Assembly: GCF_963924675.1 (NCBI RefSeq)
Contig: NC_089222.1
Span: 111,491,316 to 111,555,315, forward strand
Reading direction: 5' to 3'
Source: Phocoena phocoena
Taxonomy: Eukaryota > Chordata > Mammalia > Artiodactyla > Phocoenidae
Length of the DNA stretch: 64,000 nt
Below the pieces are notes generated by a model, which searched no databases, had not been told where the DNA came from, and saw nothing but the letters and a program-made list of their open reading frames with translations. Of this stretch, positions 25,148 to 34,722 are shown in pieces. The translations under genes were made by a program, and so were the position numbers. Each line of letters opens with the position of its first letter. Positions within the stretch are counted from its first letter, which is position 1.

Positions 25148-25476
25148 CAGGGGATAGAAGTGAAGGTCTAAGTAAAGAAAAAGAATGTTGAAATAGCAAG
25201 GGAGGAACCATTTACTTAATCCCTACCTCTTACTTCTTGTGGTTATCATCAGTTAAAAATCTCTAGTAATCCTCAAAGGAGTGGTGTTCCTAAGGAACCC
25301 ACGTGATACTGGGTTATGCATAAAGGAGATGTTCAGTGAGGTATACTAGAAATCATCTTATATTCACAAGGACTCAGTGATTAATGTCAAAAATCAGAGA
25401 AGTCCTCAGAGACATATCAGATACATACCCTTTATGTGTAATTTACATGTGGTCAGCTGTACATAGTTTCATTATA
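25148..25476. other. Spacer between MaLR LTR and Tigger-like element
   Basis: Nothing recognised in this 330-bp stretch. Confidence 0.5.
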
Positions 25477-25707
25477 CAGTTGACCATTGAACAACACAGG
25501 TTTGTACTTGTGTGGGTCCTCTCATATGGGGATATTTTTTCAATAGTAAATAGTATAATACTAGGTGAAGAGTGGTTGTTTGAATTCTCAGATGAGAACT
25601 GATGATATGAACACTGGATAGAGAGGTCCAACTAAAAGCTATGGTCAAATTTTTTACCATGGAGACGGTTAGCACCCCTAACCCCCATGTTGTTCAAAGG
25701 TCAATTG
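25477..25707. mobile_element. Tigger-like (Tc1/mariner) non-autonomous DNA transposon
   Basis: The ends are inverted: CAGTTGACCATTGAACAACA at the left and the reverse complement of a near match at the right (TGTTGTTCAAAGGTCAATTG). TA dinucleotides flank it on both sides (25475-25476 and 25708-25709), the target duplication of Tc1/mariner elements. At about 230 bp it lacks a transposase and is a MITE-like deletion derivative. Confidence 0.83.
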
Positions 25708-28185
25708 TAATCATTTTAGTAATTTTTATTGTCTATCACAAAAATTAATCTATCGCCCACTCCAAATATCCCATCAGAGATCTTGACACATCTCAAGCCT
25801 TGAGGGTGGTAAAGGCCTCAGGTTTCTACCATTCAACAAAAGCCTCCCATATCATCATTTACTTCCTAATTTTCTGAGAAAACTCCTGAAAAGTCTTTCT
25901 CCTTCCCAGTTTGTCTGCCTTTTCCTTGCACAAATTTAGGCTTAAAGAGAAAAGAAACCAACAAAGAGTAGAGTGGGAGTAGGAGTTGCCTTTGGGGTCC
26001 TAAGCACTTCAGCACATGGCCCTGCCCATATGGTGGTCAAAAACTCCACAAGGCAAGAAGTTCAGAGCTTGGAACACAAAATCTCGCAACATTCTCGAGT
26101 TTTAGGGAGAAGTGAGCTATAAGATTTCTCACCTCTTCCAACTTTACTGGGGAGAACATAGCACAGATTAATTTAAAATCAACAGAGTGTCTTGTCATTT
26201 CATCCCAAGTTAAATACCGCCCCCCAACAGCTATTTTTATATCTAGATATTTTAAGTAGTGGCCAATATCTCTTACTGGTGTTCAGAATAAACCAAAACA
26301 GGTAAGCAGCGATATTTACATAATACTATTTGTTCTGCCTCAATGTGGCACAAGTCATGAATGTTTCAGGGAAAAGAGAGGGAGAGAATCGTCTTATTAG
26401 AAACAGTAGGTATAGAAATAGAGACAGGCAGGTAAACTTCTGAAACTAGGGGGTAAAGGGGAAAGAAAATATGTAACCCTACCCCTTCCAAGCTTCTATC
26501 CTGCTCCTGTATCACTGTGTAGCCTTTGACCTCTCTCAGGCTGACTCCCAGGCAACAGGTATTACCATTGCCTTTTGGGATATGGGTTAATAACTATTCC
26601 CACTGCCCAGTCCTTAAGAGGAGGAGAGTCCTCAGTCTTATTGCTGTTGGGGTGATGATTTTCTGTTTTGCCAAGCTGAATTTCTGAATTTCATTTTTTT
26701 TTCCTGAATTCATTTTTGTCCCAAAGGAAACATTGTTTTCCAAGGTGATTCAATTCTACTCAACTGTACAGACTTTGTGGCATTATTGGATCAAATAGGC
26801 CTTATGGGCTTACCTTGGGAACCCAGACACCATTTATAACATTTCTATGGGGGAAATGCATTTCAAGCTCTAAACTACCAGATCTACAAAAAGCTCATTA
26901 GTAAACAAGTAATGCCCTTTCTTTTCTTTGCCTTGCCTTTGCCTGTGAGAGAAACAACCACACTGGTATGAACTGCATTCTTTTAACTAACTTCTTTTAT
27001 CAGTTGGAATGCTTTTGTCTGTAAGTAACAGAAGACCCTGCTAAATGCAGCTTAAACAATAAGGACACTTATTATGACATTCAGCAAGAAGTCCAGAGAG
27101 AAGCAGATCTAAGAATTGGCTCAGCAGCCTAACAATGCCTTAAGGTACCTAAGCTCTTTCTAACCTTCGGCTTTGCTATGTTCTGCATGTCATCAATCTC
27201 CCTCATCCTTAGCCCCTAGGCAGCAGCAACTCTATGCATTAAATCCTCATAATGACATACGAAGGCTGGAAAGGAAAGGGGATTGAGGTGTTTTTCTCCT
27301 CATGTATATTTCTTTTATCAGGAAGAAACCTTTCCCAGAAGCCTTACAATAGATTTTCTTTCAGGTCCTATTGGCAAGAACTGAGTTACATACAAACTCC
27401 AAATGAATCCCTGGTGAAAGGGTAATGAGATTATGACCTATATCCTTCATCTTTTCTACCCCTGGCTGGGACTGGGGCTCATCTTCCCTGAGCATATTTT
27501 TCCCAAACTTGAACAAAATTAGGGATTGATTAAGAAGAAGAAGAAGGGACTGGTTGTTGGTAGGTAACCAATAGCACATGTCACATGGTAATTTTACTCT
27601 TTTTTATGTTGTCTTGCTTAAGAGTTTTACTCTAGACCAGTAACATATGGCACTGGGTTACAAAGATGAGACTTCAATGCGATACAAAGCACATTAACAA
27701 AATAAGTGCTAAATTGCAATGCTATTGTTGTGCTACAAACTCGATGTTTTGAAATTATGTTCCTGATTAAACAGTATAAATAGTGCATTGACAGTTTGGA
27801 TGTTAGAGTGATTCACTGAGCTTAAAAACATAAAGGGTGGAAAGCTTCCTAGTGCTAACTATGCACACTTTTCACTGACCTATGTCCGATGAGCCAAAAG
27901 ATAAGCTATGTGAAATTCACATGTAAACAAGAATATTAGTTAATATGGCACTTACTACACATTGAAATCTTGGCAGCTTTTCAATGATTAGTGGCACTGA
28001 AAATCTTTGTCCAGCGTCTATTAGCAGTAGTTTTCTCAAAACAATATCCCTTGGTTAGAATCGTATATAACCAGCAACACAATCACCAGATACCCTTCTC
28101 CAGTAATACTCCCAGATATTTTGTTTAGTAAAAATTATTACTCTTTTTGTAAAGATCATACTCCTCAACACAAGACTGTAAAAAT
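25708..28185. other. Intergenic sequence, possible old repeat at 27000-27280
   Basis: 27000-27280 ('gtctgtaagtaacagaagac', 'cagcttaaacaataagg', 'agaagtccagag') resembles a common ancient mammalian repeat that I cannot name safely. The rest shows no gene, RNA or recognisable element. Confidence 0.45.
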
Positions 28186-28585
28186 AATTCACAACTTTGG
28201 ACTTCCCTGGTGGTGCAGTGGTTAAGAATCCACCTGCCAATTCAGGGGACACGTGTTCGAGCCCTGGTCCAGGAAGATCCCACATGCCGCGGAGCAACTA
28301 AACATATGTGCCACAACTACTGACCCTGCACTCTAGAGCCCATGAGCCACAACTACTGAGCCCATGTGCCACAACTACTGAGGCCCGTGCACCTATAGCC
28401 CATGCTCTGCAACTGCAAAAAGACACCACAATGAGAAGCCCACACACCGCAAAGAAGAGTAGCCCCCACTTGCTGCAACTAGAGAAAGCCCGTGAGCAGC
28501 AACAAAGACCCAGCGCAGCCATAAATAAATAAATAAATAAATAATTTTTTAAAAAAAATTAAAAGAAAAAGTTCCCAACTTAGAA
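28186..28585 (+). mobile_element. Older, long CHR-type SINE
   Basis: The head (ACTTCCCTGGTGGTGCAGTGG) and B box (GTGTTCGAGCCC near 28252-28263) are tRNA-like. The body is about 340 bp and contains repeated 'gccacaactactga' units, ending in an (ATAA)n tail at 28521-28543. This longer form lacks the 'gcgcgtccggagcc' body of the young copies. An imperfect flank duplication (TCACAACTTTGG against TCCCAACTTAGA) fits an older insertion. Confidence 0.92.
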
Positions 28586-29220
28586 AGCATAGCTTAAGCC
28601 ACCCTCTTTGTCTCAAAAGGGCATTACAGCTACCACCACAGGCCCCAATGAGAGAAAAGCTGGGTTCTGATACACACTCAACTCCAGAAAAGTAATCTGA
28701 CACAAACTGAGTTACAGACAGATTCAATTACCTATGTCTAAAACAAAGGTATGACACTTAAATACACAGAACTAAAAGTCAGTGGTCTTCTAGGAATTTT
28801 CCTAAGAATACTATGTGGTCCATAAAAGACAGGATAGTCCTTCCATAACCATATCACTGTTTGGAACTTTGTGACCCGATCTGGGTCTGAGAGAGGATAT
28901 ATCCTCTTCTATCCCCTAACTTTGAAACATGTAATAATGAAAACTGCGTGCCATTATGACTGTCTTTGACTTACCACTCTTCCTATGGGGCATCAAGGGG
29001 AGTGAAGGCTGGGATTGCCATAATTCTTTATTGAATTTCAATAATTCTTTCTCTCAAACTTTAGTTGGAGAGTGAAGATGAAAGGACTGTCAAAAAAGGT
29101 AGTCTTCTCACTTCATCGGATTTTAGTGTGTGTCTGAAAGTGAAGAAAGCAATTCTTAAAGAGCATATAATGTACCTTTCCATTTTGCACAAAACCAAAG
29201 GAAGAGAAGACAAAGAGAAG

Positions 29221-29256
29221 TACACACTTAAATACACACTTAAGCGCACACTTAAA
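29221..29256. repeat. 12-bp minisatellite, three units
   Basis: Three consecutive near-identical 12-bp units (TACACACTTAAA, TACACACTTAAG, CGCACACTTAAA). A small local duplication. Confidence 0.85.
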
Positions 29257-29519
29257 TGGGCAAGAAATATTTTTTAAACTGCAGTGAAAATTGTCTTAGA
29301 AATTTCAGTCAGTAGCACTTAATGCAATCTTAAAATTAGAAATAAAAAAGGGTGAGGTAACTAAAAGCTGTACGTAACCTCAGTTTGAATCCCTAATGGC
29401 TGTGTTGTTTGCAGTGAACATTCTAACATTGCAGTGTCCTGTCAAATTTGAATTACAAGCTTAATCAATTTATCAACAATTATTTATTGGGTCTTTAGCA
29501 CTAGGCTTGGCCCTGTGTT

Positions 29520-29557
29520 AAGAAATACAGAGGAAAAAAAAAAAAGAAATACAGAGG
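29520..29557 (+). mobile_element. Poly(A)-only retroposed insertion with 14-bp target-site duplication
   Basis: The direct repeat AAGAAATACAGAGG (29520-29533 and 29544-29557) flanks just ten A residues (29534-29543). This is the signature of L1-driven target-primed reverse transcription that stopped inside the poly(A) tail. A slippage duplication is the alternative, but it would not explain the A-run between the copies. Confidence 0.65.
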
Positions 29558-29864
29558 GACTATAAAACACAAAGCCTGTTTCAAGGAGTTTACACCATAG
29601 TTGAGGAGATGACTATTAGCCTTGAAATAATACAGCACAATACAGGTACTATATAAATTAAATGCTAAATTTACTTGCAATCTAAAATGTACACTTGTTC
29701 ATACATTTCTAATATTTTATTTCCCTTCTGCTTTCCTCTTTTGTACATACACTTCCTCTCCATTACCTTGGTTATTGATCTTTTTAATGTGGGTGAAGCA
29801 CCAGGCCTAATGTACTGTAGATTTTATCTAAAGCTGGTGTTTGTGACATTCTCTGTCTGTCTTT

Positions 29865-30251
29865 AAAAATAAAACTAAGCTAGGGACTTCCCTGGTGGCA
29901 CAGTGGTTAAGAATCCACCCTCCAGTGCAGGAGACAAGGGTTCAAGCCCTGGTCCAGGAACATACCACATGCCGTGGAGCAACTAAGCCCATGTACCACA
30001 ATTACTGAGCCTGAGCTCTAGAGCCTGCAAGCTACAACTCTTGAGCCCGTTTGCCACAACTACTGAAGCCCATGTGCCTAGAGCCCATGCTCTGCAACAA
30101 GAGAAGCCACTGCAATGAGAAGTCCATGCACCGCAACGAAGAGTAGCCCCCGCTCACCGCAACTAGAGGAAGCCCACGCACAGCAATGAAGACCCAACAC
30201 AGGCAAAAATTAATTAATTAATTTAAAAAAATAAAAAATAAAACTAAGCTA
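29865..30251 (+). mobile_element. Older, long CHR-type SINE with perfect 18-bp target-site duplication
   Basis: The direct repeat AAAAATAAAACTAAGCTA lies at 29865-29882 and 30234-30251. Between them is a long-form SINE: head GGGACTTCCCTGGTGGCACA, a body with 'gccacaactactgaagccc', and an A/T tail with (TTAA)n. The perfect duplication makes it younger than the copy at 28.2 kb. Confidence 0.96.
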
Positions 30252-31372
30252 AAGTATTCTTAAACTTTTTATAACATGAATAACTTTCTGCTTGCTTAGG
30301 AATTGTTTGGAATTACTTCTCAGGAAAGAACAGATGTTGGTAAAGCTGAAGAACTAATTGGGCTTTGCACAGTTCTGTCAATACATGGGAAAGCGTCTGT
30401 CTATCCAGATACCTGCCAGAAAATAACAAAAGGTTTTCACTGACATGCAAAGCAAGAGATCATTTAATTTTTCAAAATTCTATTCTCAACACTATGTTCA
30501 TTAGTTGAGTTTATCTTTCTTGTCCCTAATTATGTTGTTTTAGATGCTGAGAGCTTTACTTTTTAAAAATATGTATAACCAATTCCAAAATTAAGTAAGT
30601 ATCTGTGCTTAATTGGAGGATGGATAGAGGTAACTTATTATGATCCTGAAAAAAAAAACCAACAAAGTAATTATGATATTCAAAATAAAAACTCTATATG
30701 CTTTAAAAAGTGAAATGTCTAGCTATAATTATTTTTTTTCCATCTAAGAATTAACCAACTAACTAAATATAGCTTTTATTAAATCAGTTCTACATTATAC
30801 CAAACTTTAATGTGGAAATCTTATCAAACAAAAATCTTTCATTCCTACGTATCATTTTCAAAACTATATTCTTCCTAAAACTGAGAAACGTGAATTAGAG
30901 ATGCATAATAAAACATCTACTTGATAGGTCTATTATGCATTGATAGACAAATATGTTAAAAAAATGGTTTTAGTCTCATTGAAAGGAAATGGTCTTAATA
31001 TCCCTATTCTTTTCCATCTTATTGTGAAATATTTTAATTGTTCAACAATTGCTGTAAAAGGAAATTGCCTTCCTAAAAAAGTAGGCCAAATAAAATAGGC
31101 CAACTTGTTTACGAAGCAAAGTATTTTCATCCACTTACTCATAGTTCTTGGCTTTTGACAAGATGTCTCTGAAATGGAAATATTCACTCAATAATTACAC
31201 AACTTTATAAATACATATTTTTTTCATATATATGTATTCGTGCTGAAAATTTTTAGATGAGCTTATTTGAATGGTGTAGGCCATCCATTAAAATTGAGGA
31301 ATTTATTTAACTGGGTCTATGATTCATAAGCATATCCTCATATGACATTGGAACTTTTTCCTGTCAAACATT
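30252..31372. other. Intergenic sequence, no gene seen
   Basis: A+T-rich, with short A-runs. No recognised repeat family or coding signal. Confidence 0.5.
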
Positions 31373-31618
31373 TGTACATAGTTTTTTGTTTGTTTGTTTG
31401 TTTGTTTGTTTTTCCGCTATGCGGGCCTCTCACTGTTGTGGCCTCTCCCGTTGCGGAGCACAGGCTCCAGATGCGCAGGCTCAGCGGCCATGGCTCACGG
31501 GCCCAGCCGCTCCGCGGCATGTGGGATCTTCCCGGACCGGGGCACGAACCCGTGTCCCCTGCATCGGCAGGCGGACTCTCAACCACTGCACCACTAGGGA
31601 AGCCCTGTACATAGTTTT
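31373..31618 (-). mobile_element. Young CHR-type SINE with 13-bp target-site duplication and (GTTT)n tail
   Basis: The direct repeat TGTACATAGTTTT lies at 31373-31385 and 31606-31618. It flanks an antisense SINE whose tail has become a (GTTT)n microsatellite at about 31386-31412. The body matches the young type closely. Confidence 0.97.
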
Positions 31619-32136
31619 AAGGTTACAAAACTTTTGTGTATAATTTACATCTTTTGGCCACTGATTCTAAGCAAGTCTCCATTAGAACAAAGGTAATTCA
31701 TGCCCTGCATCACGGTCCCTAATAACTAAATTATAAAGAGATGACAATGTGCAGCTGACAAATGATCTAAAGAGATAAGCAATTTTTTAATGCTGTGCTT
31801 TATTTAAGATAAAAAGGGAAACTTTATAAAATGTAGTTTGAGGAGTAGTACTTTCAAATGATTTTCAGCTCTCCTCCTATATGAAAACTGTGTAGCCTGA
31901 TTCCCTTTTCAGTTTGAACTTTCTTGTGGGCCTCATGAGACTAAAAGTGGTTTCCAGAGAAGATGATATTTTTAGTAACCAAAATTTTATTACCATCACT
32001 GAGACCTATTTATATTGAGACATTTATTTAACATTTAATTTATTACAATAAATCTCATGGTCTTAACACTACATTTATTTCTTACCATTATTTGGGAAAC
32101 ATAACTATCAAAATATTATAAAGTAATACATTACTA
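31619..32136. other. Intergenic sequence, no gene seen
   Basis: Nothing recognised. Confidence 0.5.
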
Positions 32137-32520
32137 GTCAATGACAGCTACAGTTATGCTGAATAAGAATAATAAACAACCACAAAGTCTCAGTGGCTTA
32201 TAAAAACAAACAATTTTTTTCTCACTCATCAAACTATGGGTTGGCTGCAGATCTGCATATTTCAGCTGGGCTTACCAGGGCTCGGTTAGTCTGGATTGGA
32301 CTCCAGAAGATCAGGTTCAACTCTGCTCCACCTGTCTTCATCCCTCTAGAATCAGAGACTACTCAGGGCATAGTCCTCTCACAGTGGACAGCAGAAGCTC
32401 AAGAACACATGCTTACCTACACTGCTACATTCAAAACCACTCTTCCTGTAATATGGTTGCTCATATTCCATTGGCTAAAGCAGGTCACATGACCAAGCCC
32501 AACATCTACGTGGTTGCAAA
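32137..32520 (+). repeat. Ancient interspersed repeat, family not resolved
   Basis: Contains 'cacaaagtctcagtggctta', 'tctcactcatcaaactatg', 'gggttggctgcagatctgc' and 'cattggctaaagcaggtcac' followed by 'atgacc'. The head resembles the stretches at 20746 and 50885. Its 99-codon open frame is not protein-like and is a shadow of the repeat. Confidence 0.5.
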
Positions 32521-33399
32521 ATATACTCCACCTAGCCTAGTAGAAGATAAGAAAATGTTACCTGGCAAAGGATTTGAGTGTATAATTCAATGATAGGGAG
32601 AATGAAGATATTCCATAATATTTCCATAATATTTTACAATAGATGTTCATGAATTTAAATTTGGAAAATACATGTGCACACCTTGAGGAAAAAACTCTTG
32701 ATCAGTAAGGTGAAATGATCCACTTATAATAAGAATTTAAAGTTGAAAATTTAGCTAGAATTTGTCAGTTTATAGTAAGCGTTGAGGTTAAACACACATT
32801 TAACATGTAATCGGATTGTTAACATAGGGATGCATTTAGATTATATCTCCCAGAACCAAATGAATATAACATCCAGCATCACTTGAAAAATTAAGTTATT
32901 TAATGATGACATTGTCTGAAAAACATACCTTTCCCTCTTGATGATTGGGCATAACAAAATAATTTTTTTCTGGTGTAATTTTAGGGCAAGAAGCACCCAA
33001 TAATAGAAATCTAGCATTTTTGTTATGTTAGGGAAATATACTTTTAAAATATGATTTTATGATGTTCTATTATAAAATTATGTTATTTAGGCCTGCTTTA
33101 TTTTATAATGATAGTAAATCTAATGTTAATAAAAACTAATATGCACTGGAATGTGAAGTCCATAATCGTCACCACAGACGGCTACTTCCCTGACACCCCC
33201 TTCTAGGGCTCAATGAGAACTTCAACCAACAATCCGTTTGATTCTTGACACTGCTGCCCAGAGTGGTGAGAAATAAAAAGGCTGATACGTGATTTTTTGT
33301 TTTGTTTTTGTGTTTTCAGTACATGCATTTCTTAGCATTGAAGGTGCTATTTAAAAATCACTATAGTCATATTAAAGTATAGTGGCTAAAAGAGAAAGC
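32521..33399. other. Intergenic sequence, no gene seen
   Basis: No recognised repeat, RNA or coding frame. Confidence 0.5.
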
Positions 33400-33800
33400 A
33401 AAGATCTCATGTAATCCTTCCTTACTTAAAAATACTTGATAACTCCCAAGTTGCCCACAGAATGAAGATCTTTTTAGCCATTTACCATTCTAACTTTATT
33501 CTCCACTATTCCCTTATAATACAGCCAAATTAGGCCATTCCTTGTTTTCAAATTTTACTCTAGGCTAACCTGCCTTTTAAATTTTTTCTGGGATTTTTCT
33601 CTCCTATTATTCAAAACCCTGTTGACCTTCCAACATTTACTTATATTAAGAACTTAATTTCAAGGCCCAAATACAACTGTCCTGAGAAACTTTTTCTGGT
33701 AACCCTAAGATATTGAGTTCCTATTGCTTTTTGTATCTCTCTGGTAGTACCTAACATATTTTAACCTCTACCTTATTTGGTTTGTCAACAGTTATACATT

Positions 33801-34031
33801 GGGCTTCCCTGGTGGCGCAGTGGTTGAGAGTGCACCTGCCAATGCAAGGGACACGGGTTCGTGCCCCGATCCGGGAAGATCCTACATGCCGCGGAGCGGC
33901 TAGGCCCGTGAGTCATGGCCACTGAGCCTGCGCATCTGGAGCCTGTGTGTCTGGAGCCTGTGCTCCGCAACGGGAGAGGCCACAACAGTGAGAGGCCCGC
34001 GTACCGTAAAAAAACAAAACTAAACAAAACA
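33801..34031 (+). mobile_element. Young CHR-type SINE with internal 15-bp duplication
   Basis: Starts GGGCTTCCCTGGTGGCGCAG, with a B box near 33855-33866, the GC-rich body and a C-interrupted A tail. The body carries a tandem 15-bp duplication (33935-33949 and 33950-33964) absent from the other copies here. It ends about 125 bp upstream of the provirus. Confidence 0.96.
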
Positions 34032-34152
34032 ATAAACCAGTCATTTATTGAATATCTGCCATGCATCAGCCCTTCAGAAGTTCAATCTATTTCACATGTT
34101 TGTTGTATCTTAGCAAAGTATAATCTCCCTGAGATCAAAGGCTATCTTACTC

Positions 34153-34158
34153 ATCTTT
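34153..34158 (+). repeat. Provirus target-site duplication, left copy
   Basis: ATCTTT, directly before the TG of the 5' LTR. An identical ATCTTT lies at 39356-39361, directly after the CA of the 3' LTR. Six base pairs is the usual size for betaretrovirus-like (class II) integrations. Confidence 0.93.
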
Positions 34159-34363
34159 TGTGGGAAGCCGTTGTTCTGCCATGCCGCAGATAACGTGGAA
34201 GCCGTTGTTCTGCTGGTCGCAGATAACGCTTATCAGGGAGTAGCCCCAAGGCTATGTGCAAGGCTATGTGCCAGGCTATGTGCCACACATGCGCCACGAC
34301 GAGCCAATATGCTAATGAAGGATCAGAATTGCAACCAATAAATTGTGAACAGCACATATCTTG

Positions 34364-34435
34364 TTGAGTTAACCAGCCAACCACAGGTTGAGTTAACCAG
34401 CCAACCACAGGTTGAGTTAACCAGCCAACCACAGG
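34364..34435 (+). repeat. Three 24-bp tandem units in U3 (candidate enhancer)
   Basis: Perfect units at 34364-34387, 34388-34411 and 34412-34435, each starting TTGAGTTAACC and ending CCACAGG. A shorter remnant follows. The same three units lie at 39123-39194 in the 3' LTR. Each unit has a GTTAAC palindrome and a CCACA(GG) motif; tandem repeats at this place in a U3 usually act as enhancers, which here is inference. Confidence 0.85.
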
Positions 34436-34456
34436 TTGCCACAGGTTCTAGTGCAT

Positions 34457-34464
34457 TATAAAAA
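34457..34464 (+). promoter_or_regulatory. LTR TATA box
   Basis: TATAAAAA, about 65 bp upstream of the AATAAA signal, in the normal U3 position. The 3' LTR copy is at 39216-39223. Confidence 0.85.
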
Positions 34465-34523
34465 GCCAGTGTGAACAAAGCTCGGGGTCTTCCTTCCATC
34501 TGTCTATAACCAAGCTGCACTCC

Positions 34524-34529
34524 AATAAA
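34524..34529 (+). terminator. LTR polyadenylation signal
   Basis: AATAAA within R, followed by a GT-rich stretch (GTGTGGTG at about 34552-34559). The functional copy for transcript ends would be the 3' LTR one at 39283-39288. Confidence 0.8.
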
Positions 34530-34598
34530 GTGTGATACGAGAAGAATCTAGCGTGTGGTGACTCGTCTTTCTGCTGGTCAGAAGCGGCTCGCCGCAAG

Positions 34599-34616
34599 TG
34601 GTGCCGAAACCCGGGA
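34599..34616 (+). promoter_or_regulatory. Primer binding site for tRNA-Phe
   Basis: TGGTGCCGAAACCCGGGA, two bases after the LTR end, is complementary to the 3' end of mammalian tRNA-Phe (ending CCGGGTTTCGGCACCA) over 18 nt. Phe-primed class II elements are typical of the IAP group, whereas MMTV-, MPMV- and HERV-K-like viruses use lysine tRNAs. Confidence 0.9.
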
Positions 34617-34669
34617 ACTTCGCACCCCGCGTGGGAGACCGATTCAGAACTCGACACACGGAGTGGACC

Positions 34670-34692
34670 GTCGGTGAGTAGTCCAGGTATGT
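34670..34692 (+). promoter_or_regulatory. Candidate splice donors in the leader
   Basis: Two good 5' splice-site matches: CG|GTGAGTA at 34673/34674 and CAG|GTATGT at 34686/34687. Either could pair with the acceptor at 37823/37824 to give a spliced env-type transcript. No RNA evidence is available here. Confidence 0.5.
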
Positions 34693-34722
34693 TTTTTTCA
34701 CTTTAATAAGTTGTTTGTTTAG

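Larger units (their letters stand above)
28586..29864. other. Intergenic sequence with a small minisatellite and a poly(A) insertion
   Basis: Three 12-bp units of the type TACACACTTAAA lie at 29221-29256. The retroposed poly(A) at 29520-29557 is listed separately. No gene is seen. Confidence 0.5.
34159..34596 (+). repeat. 5' LTR of the provirus
   Basis: Begins TGTGGGAAGCCG and ends GCTCGCCGCA. U3 contains three kinds of local repeat: an imperfect duplication of about 33 bp at the left end, a triplicated 'aggctatgtgc' unit near 34250-34280, and three perfect 24-bp units at 34364-34435. A TATA box (TATAAAAA) lies at 34457-34464 and a polyadenylation signal (AATAAA) at 34524-34529. They imply transcription start near 34485 and a short R of roughly 60 nt. 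The LTR matches the 3' LTR base for base as far as I can see. Reverse-strand open frames of 93 and 65 codons in both LTRs are shadows of these repeats. Confidence 0.96.

Noticed and set aside
34364..34435. Regular 24-bp repeats as a possible CRISPR-like array
   Set aside because: The units are directly adjacent with no spacers, occur identically in both LTRs, and the genome is mammalian.
34151..34520. Minus-strand open frames of 93 and 65 codons over the 5' LTR, repeated over the 3' LTR
   Set aside because: They arise from the three 24-bp U3 repeats, whose unit length keeps the frame open (repeated VGWLTQP). They have no protein family and overlap promoter sequence.
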